Shown here: one piece after another, positions 59,689 to 64,000 of the stretch
How the letters are laid out: each line of letters begins with the position of its first letter
Position numbering within the stretch: position 1 is the first letter of the stretch
Source of the DNA: Synergistaceae bacterium
Lineage (GTDB): Bacteria; Synergistota; Synergistia; Synergistales; Aminithiophilaceae
Direction: 5' to 3'
Assembly: GCA_016756725.1 (NCBI GenBank)
Contig: JAESII010000004.1
Span: 124,001-188,000 of the forward strand
Length of the DNA: 64,000 bases
The notes under the pieces: generated by a model
What the model saw: the letters and a program-made list of their open reading frames with translations, nothing else
Databases searched by the model: none
What the model was told of the DNA's origin: nothing
Program-made: the position numbers and the translations under genes

Positions 59689-60765
59689 CTACCCCCTGAT
59701 CCGCCCGATGCCCAGGCCCGGCTCCGTCGAGGGGATGATCTCGGGGCCGATAAAGCGGGGTCCGCCTTCGTAGGGGTCTTCGCTGCAGAGGAGAGGTCCG
59801 TCGAGGTCGATGACGGTGACGGCCCTCCGGGCCGAGGCGAGGTGGACGGCGGCGGCGGCGCTGATCTTGCCTTCCAGCATGCAGCCGAACATGACGCCGG
59901 CGCCGAAGGTCTCGGCCAGGGCGATGATGCGTTTCGCCTCGGCCAGACCGCCGCACTTCATGAGCTTCACGTTGACCAGGTCGGCGGCGCGGCGCCGGAA
60001 GATCTCCAGGGCGTCGCGGCTCGTCCAGACGCTCTCGTCGGCCACGACGGGGACGGGGCTGCGGGCCGTGACGTAGGCCATGCCCTCGAGGTCATGGGCG
60101 GCCACGGGCTGTTCGACAAGCTCGATGGCGAAGCCGGCCTCGGCCATGGCATCGAGGAGCCTCACCGCCTCCCGGGGCGTCCAGCCCTGATTGGCGTCAA
60201 GGCGCAGCGTCGGACCGGACCCGACGGCTTGGCGGACGGCGCCGATGCGGGTCATGTCCAGGCCGGCATCGGCGCCGACTTTGATTTTGAGCGCCTTGTA
60301 GCCGTCCTGGACGGCCTGAAGGGCATCGCGGGCCATCTCGTCGGGGCCGTTGAGGCTGATGGTGATGTCCGTGGCGATGGCCCGTCCCGTCCCCCCGAAG
60401 AGAGCCCACAAGGGACGGTTCTGGACCTTGGCCCAGAGGTCGTGGAGGGCGATGTCGACGGCGGCTTTGGCGCTGCTGTTGCCGACGACGGATCGTTCCA
60501 GGACGGCCAGGTTGCCTTCGAGGTCTTCGGCGTCGCGGCCGATCAGGGCCGGAACGATGTGATCGGTCAGGGCGGCCGTGATGGACCCGGCCGTGTCGCC
60601 CGTGACGAGTCCCGTCGGCGGGGCCGCCCCCAGCCCGAGAAGATGGCCGTCGGTCTCGACGGTGACGACGATCTCCTCAAGGCAGTCGACGGACCGGCGG
60701 GAGGTCCTGAAGGGCCGCCGAAGGGGAGCGGAAAGTCGCCTGGTGGCCATGGCGCGGATAATCAC
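59689..60765 (-). CDS. ykfB: Dipeptide (L-Ala-D/L-Glu) epimerase, enolase superfamily
   Basis: The 358-residue protein has all catalytic enolase-superfamily residues: K160-x-K162 in KALKIKVG, Asp190 in LRLDANQGW, Glu218 in VEQPV, Asp243 in VADESVW and Lys267 in NVKLMKCGG. This KxK...D...E...D...K pattern is that of L-Ala-D/L-Glu epimerase, which converts the murein dipeptide L-Ala-D-Glu to the L,L form for digestion. The neighbouring NlpC/P60 enzyme that releases L-Ala-D-Glu supports this. The GTG start (AGAGGG 8 bases upstream) may be replaced by ATG 60750. Confidence 0.9.
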   Translation of the reverse strand: MIIRAMATRRLSAPLRRPFRTSRRSVDCLEEIVVTVETDGHLLGLGAAPPTGLVTGDTAGSITAALTDHIVPALIGRDAEDLEGNLAVLERSVVGNSSAKAAVDIALHDLWAKVQNRPLWALFGGTGRAIATDITISLNGPDEMARDALQAVQDGYKALKIKVGADAGLDMTRIGAVRQAVGSGPTLRLDANQGWTPREAVRLLDAMAEAGFAIELVEQPVAAHDLEGMAYVTARSPVPVVADESVWTSRDALEIFRRRAADLVNVKLMKCGGLAEAKRIIALAETFGAGVMFGCMLEGKISAAAAVHLASARRAVTVIDLDGPLLCSEDPYEGGPRFIGPEIIPSTEPGLGIGRIRG

Positions 60766-60841
60766 GTTTATCGCCCTCTTTCACCGTCACAAATCCCCGG
60801 AAGGCCGGGGAGAGAAGGTCCCCTGAAGCGGCTTCCCCGCC

Positions 60842-61645
60842 CTAGAAGACGCTCCCCCAGGAAGAGATGGTCTGAGCCAGGTCCTCACGGTAGTCGTCGT
60901 CGCTTGGGCGCAGGGAGTTCACCAGCGTGCCGCCCGATTTGCCCGTCGAATGGACGTAGCGGCCGCCGCCGAGGTAGAGGCCCACATGGCCGGGCCAGTA
61001 GATCAGGTCTCCCCTTTCGGCCCCTTCCGGTGCGATGGGGCGGACGGGGAAGCCCTCCCTGACGACGGCATCGCGGTAGATGGCGAGGCCGTTGAGCTGG
61101 TAGGCCATGAAGCAGAGGCCCGAACAGTCGATGCCCTCCGGCGTCTTGCCGCCCCAGCGGTAGGCCGTTCCCAGATAGGCCAGGGCGTCGGCGACGAGGT
61201 GATCGCGGGTCTTCTCCTGGCCCTCTGTGTTCCAGAGCCGCTGATTCCGGAGCGCCTCGGCCCGGACGAAGCCCTTCCGTCCGTCGACGAGACAGACCTC
61301 AAGCCACTGGCCGTCCTCGACGGGGACACCTCCGGCCAGGAGCGCCCCCCGGGGAAGAGACAGAAGCACCGTGGCGCGGTAGGCGGGACGGTCCATGACG
61401 TCGGCGAAGGGGCGGATCACGACCTGGCGGGCCTCCTCCTCCCAGCGGCTCACGTCATCGCCGCCGAGGATACCGGGCCGGGCGAAGCCCTCGTAGCGGT
61501 AGCGGGTGCGCAGCCGGAGCCAGCCCTCCCGCTCGTCGAGAACGGTGACGGCACTGCCGTAGAGCACCTCGTCGGACCGTTCGCTCCCCTCCCTCGCCTC
61601 CAGGAAGAGCGGACAGAGGGGCAGCGAGATGACGCCGTCAGTCAT
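60842..61645 (-). CDS. ykfC: NlpC/P60 gamma-D-glutamyl endopeptidase with SH3 domains (YkfC-like)
   Basis: The 267-residue cytoplasmic protein has two SH3-like domains (residues 10-130) and a C-terminal NlpC/P60 domain. The catalytic residues are Cys174 in GIDCSGLCFM, His220 in GHVGLYLG and His232 in YVHSTG. The layout is that of YkfC-type gamma-D-Glu-meso-diaminopimelate endopeptidases, which cut murein peptides to L-Ala-D-Glu. It lies between a serine hydrolase and the dipeptide epimerase and overlaps the serine hydrolase by eight bases. Confidence 0.9.
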   Translation of the reverse strand: MTDGVISLPLCPLFLEAREGSERSDEVLYGSAVTVLDEREGWLRLRTRYRYEGFARPGILGGDDVSRWEEEARQVVIRPFADVMDRPAYRATVLLSLPRGALLAGGVPVEDGQWLEVCLVDGRKGFVRAEALRNQRLWNTEGQEKTRDHLVADALAYLGTAYRWGGKTPEGIDCSGLCFMAYQLNGLAIYRDAVVREGFPVRPIAPEGAERGDLIYWPGHVGLYLGGGRYVHSTGKSGGTLVNSLRPSDDDYREDLAQTISSWGSVF

Positions 61646-62456
61646 GGAGCCACTCCTTTCTCGTCTCGTAGACGTCGCGCGAAAGGCGTCCGATCAGCTC
61701 CTTGGCCAGGGGCTCGCTCAGGCCCTCGGTGAAGACGCCGAAGAAATAATCGGCCCCCTCGGGGGAAGGGGGGAAGAAGAGACCCGCCTCGTGGCGCGCG
61801 TAGGGAAGCCCCCCGGCCTTGTGGGCGAGGGGACACTCCTCTTCGGTGAAATGGCGCAGCAGCATGGAGTCGGTCCGGACGTGACAGAGAATCTCCAGCG
61901 CCTTCCGGGCCCCGTCGGCCCCGCCCCAGAGGCGGGGAGAGACTCCGTCCGGCAGAGCCTTGCCCTGGGCGACGGCCCACAGCAGCCCCCAGAGGCGGGC
62001 CTGGTCGGCCAGGGTGGTGACGTTTTCCCTGCCCGACGCGGCGGCGGCCTGGTCCATCATCTTGCGCCGGAAAAGGGTGCCTTTCAGCCCCATGCGGCGC
62101 CCCCTCTCGTTGACCCGCTCCATGCCGAGGCGATCGAGAAGGACATTGGTGGCCGTGTTGTCGCTGTCGAGGATCATGAGCCGGGCCAGGTCCCCCAGGG
62201 ACCAGAGGGGGTTGTCGAGGAGCGTGACCAGGCTGTAGGGGACCTTCTCGGCCTCGCTGACGGCGATCCGTTCCTCCCAGGAAAGGCCCTCTTCGAGGAG
62301 GGCCGCCAGAAGGAGGACCTTGATGGTGCTCGCCGCAGCCAGGGAACGCTCGGCGTTCCGGCTGTAGAGGACCCTGCCGTCGCGGCAGCGCTGGAGCAGG
62401 ACCGCCACCGTCCCTCCGGCGGCGTCACAGCGTTCGTCGATCCCCAGATCCTTCAC
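61638..62456 (-). CDS. Class-A beta-lactamase-like serine hydrolase
   Basis: From GTG 62456 (AAAGGG seven bases upstream) the protein has 272 residues. Class-A-type signatures are present: S43-TIK in AAASTIKVLLLAAL, S98-D-N in MILDSDNTATNVLLDRLG and HKAGG near residue 219, in place of KTG. No signal peptide, so it is cytoplasmic. A beta-lactamase in the cytoplasm of a murein-recycling operon is more likely a peptidase or D-amino-acid hydrolase. The longer frame to 62564 runs through a hairpin and is not preferred. Confidence 0.8.
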   Translation of the reverse strand: MKDLGIDERCDAAGGTVAVLLQRCRDGRVLYSRNAERSLAAASTIKVLLLAALLEEGLSWEERIAVSEAEKVPYSLVTLLDNPLWSLGDLARLMILDSDNTATNVLLDRLGMERVNERGRRMGLKGTLFRRKMMDQAAAASGRENVTTLADQARLWGLLWAVAQGKALPDGVSPRLWGGADGARKALEILCHVRTDSMLLRHFTEEECPLAHKAGGLPYARHEAGLFFPPSPEGADYFFGVFTEGLSEPLAKELIGRLSRDVYETRKEWLHD

Positions 62457-62486
62457 GATTGCCCTTTCCCTCCTTCCGATGGCGGG

Positions 62487-62525
62487 CCTCAGGGCGTCCG
62501 GTCCCACGGACCGGACGCCCTGAGG
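62487..62525 (-). promoter_or_regulatory. Intercistronic 18-bp-stem hairpin downstream of the peptide-binding protein
   Basis: CCTCAGGGCGTCCGGTCC (62487-62504) pairs perfectly with 62508-62525 around CAC. No T run follows on the minus strand, and the operon appears to continue. It probably protects the binding-protein message, as in the potD-potA gap. Confidence 0.65.
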
Positions 62526-62541
62526 CGGGTCGGTTCCGAGA

Positions 62542-64000
62542 TCAGCGTCCCTCGATGACGACATTCCCCATGTACCAGGTGCCCATCATGGTCCGCTCCA
62601 GTCCCTTCAGGTAAGGCGGAATGACACAGTCGTCGACGGGGAAGAAGAGAGGCAGGATCGGCATGTCCTCCATGAAGAGGGCATGGGCCTTGTACATGAC
62701 CTCATCCCGGGCCGTTCCCGAGAGTTCCCGGGCCTGCTGGATGAGGCCGTCGTACTCGGCGTTGTTCCAGCGGGGCCAGTTGGTGCCGGCGCCGGTGGTG
62801 AACATCTCCAGGAAGGTCATGGGGTCGGGATAGTCGCCCCACCAGTTGCCCCGGCCGATGTCGTAGTTGCCCTCGCGGCGGGTGCTGGCATAGACCTGCC
62901 ATTCCTGATTGGCCAGCTCGACGGTGATGCCCAGGTTCTTGCGCCACATCTCCTGGACGGCTTCGGCCAGGGCCTTGTGATCGTCGGCCGTGTTGTAGAG
63001 GAGGGTGAATTTGGGGAAACCCTTGCCGTCGGGGAAGCCCGCCTCGGCGAGGAGCTTCTTGGCCTCCTCGGGCTTGGCCTTTCCTTCCGGATCGAGGCCG
63101 AAGGTGCCGGAGGTGCGGCTGAAGTCGGCGCCGGTGCTGTCCTTCAGCCCCTCGGGGACGAGGCCGCAGGCGGGAATTTCCGAGCTCTGGCGGACCTTTT
63201 CGACGATGGCCTTGCGGTCGATGGCCAGGGCAAGGGCCTTGCGGACCCGCACGTCGTCAAGGACCTCCCGGGTCGTGTTGACGGTGTAGAAGAAGGAGAC
63301 GATCCGCGGGTAGGCCACGTAACCCTCCATCTTGGCGACGCGGGGCAGTTCCTGGATGGGTATGTTCTCAAGGATGTCCAGTTCGCCGTTCTCGAAGGCC
63401 GTCAGCTCCGTCGAATGCTCGGGGATCACGACGGCGTCGATCCGGGGCAGCCTGACGTTGGCCGCGTCCCAGTAGTGGGGGTTCTTTTCGAGGACGACCA
63501 GGTCGGGGCGGAAGGTGGTCATCGTGTAGGGACCGTTGCAGAGGTAGGTCTCGGTCTTGCGGGCCCAGTTGTCGGGCGCCTCGGACACCACGTCCTCCCG
63601 GACGGGCATGAAGACCATGAAGGCCACGAGGTTGAGGAAATAGGGCGTCGGATCCTCGAGGGTGACGACGAGGGTCTTGTCGTCGGGGCAGGAGATGGCG
63701 ATGTCCTCGGCCTTGCCCTCGCCCTTGTAATAGGCCTCGCCGCCCTTGATGTAGTAGAAGATGAAGGCGTAGCCCGACCCCACGGTGGGGTCGAGGGAAC
63801 GTCTCCAGGAGTACTCGAAATCCTGGGCCCGGACGGGTTTGCCGTCGGACCATTTGGCGTCGCGGAGCTTGAAGGTGTAGGTTTTGCCGTCCTCCGAGAG
63901 GGTCCACGACTCGGCGATGCCCGGCACGAGTTCACCGTTGCGGTCTCTCAGGAGACCCTCAAAGCAGTGCTCGATGACGAAGCCCCCGACGAGATCGCCG
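62542..64000 (-). CDS. Oligopeptide/murein-peptide ABC transporter substrate-binding protein (5' end outside window)
   Basis: The minus-strand frame is open from the window edge to 62542 and encodes the last 485 residues of an OppA-family (solute-binding family 5) protein: GFVIEHCFEGLL, PGIAESWTLSEDGKTYTFKLRDAKWSDGKPVRAQDFEYSWRRSLDP, YFLNLVAFMVFMPVREDV, FYTVNTTREVLDDVRVRKALALAIDR and WWGDYPDPMTFLEMF. It binds peptides in the periplasm. Followed by the hairpin, beta-lactamase-like, NlpC and epimerase genes, it likely imports murein peptides (MppA/DppE role). The permease and ATPase genes are not in the window. Confidence 0.9.
   Translation of the reverse strand, partial: GDLVGGFVIEHCFEGLLRDRNGELVPGIAESWTLSEDGKTYTFKLRDAKWSDGKPVRAQDFEYSWRRSLDPTVGSGYAFIFYYIKGGEAYYKGEGKAEDIAISCPDDKTLVVTLEDPTPYFLNLVAFMVFMPVREDVVSEAPDNWARKTETYLCNGPYTMTTFRPDLVVLEKNPHYWDAANVRLPRIDAVVIPEHSTELTAFENGELDILENIPIQELPRVAKMEGYVAYPRIVSFFYTVNTTREVLDDVRVRKALALAIDRKAIVEKVRQSSEIPACGLVPEGLKDSTGADFSRTSGTFGLDPEGKAKPEEAKKLLAEAGFPDGKGFPKFTLLYNTADDHKALAEAVQEMWRKNLGITVELANQEWQVYASTRREGNYDIGRGNWWGDYPDPMTFLEMFTTGAGTNWPRWNNAEYDGLIQQARELSGTARDEVMYKAHALFMEDMPILPLFFPVDDCVIPPYLKGLERTMMGTWYMGNVVIEGR

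Overview
The window is a high-GC (about two-thirds G+C by eye) bacterial chromosome segment packed with short, tightly spaced operons. Gene content points to an anaerobic, amino-acid- and peptide-fermenting bacterium, most likely of the phylum Synergistota. The evidence is an OPT peptide transporter, several M20 and M19 peptidases, glutaminase, gamma-glutamyltransferase, two arylacetate-CoA-ligase-type enzymes, MetNIQ, spermidine-type ABC and TRAP transporters, rubrerythrin, remnants of a tungsten aldehyde oxidoreductase, and a UPF0182 protein. No rRNA, tRNA, CRISPR array, complete insertion sequence or prophage was seen. The phylum assignment is inference.

Layout. 1-8.6 kb: the end of an EamA transporter, prepilin peptidase, UspA, polysaccharide deacetylase, a QueT-type transporter with UPF0182, rubrerythrin, and a fused transporter/nitrilase pseudogene. 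8.7-14.6 kb: a peptide/glutamine utilisation cluster (M20 hydrolase, DUF1028, OPT transporter, divergent IclR regulator, glutaminase) with a palindromic operator in the shared promoter region. 14.6-23.4 kb: an HD-GYP sensor with a frameshift, an aldehyde oxidoreductase remnant, a stand-alone MetQ, then two attenuator-controlled operons. A leader peptide with three consecutive Trp codons precedes an arylacetate-CoA ligase and MFS transporter. A leader peptide with two runs of three Met codons precedes metQ-metN-metI. 23.4-25.4 kb: tandem repeats, a decayed copy of the Met attenuator, and an AT-rich island with a frameshifted radical SAM gene. 25.4-31.5 kb: AbgA-like M20, ArsR plus a two-gene ABC exporter, DUF1847, YitT and GDPD. 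31.7-41 kb: potDABC, and a GntR-TRAP-IlvD cluster. 41-46 kb: small proteins, a second PaaK-like enzyme, GGT and chemotaxis-gene remnants. 46-56.9 kb: two EamA transporters, a cation efflux protein, an M23 and M19 peptidase operon, a YedE-TusA selenium/sulfur pair, a PBP1 protein, a radical SAM/TIGR03915 pair, and a MalY-type C-S lyase. 57-64 kb: a conserved unknown, an alpha/beta hydrolase, and a murein-peptide salvage operon (OppA, beta-lactamase-like serine hydrolase, NlpC/P60, Ala-Glu epimerase).

The most notable biology is the pair of ribosome-mediated attenuators within 6 kb. The Trp element sits on genes that look catabolic or salvage-type rather than classical trp biosynthesis. The Met element replaces the SAM riboswitch or T-box normally found upstream of met transporters. 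A second theme is gene decay: at least five loci are fused, frameshifted or reduced to fragments. A third is the many unusually long, perfectly paired intergenic palindromes, each with its own sequence.
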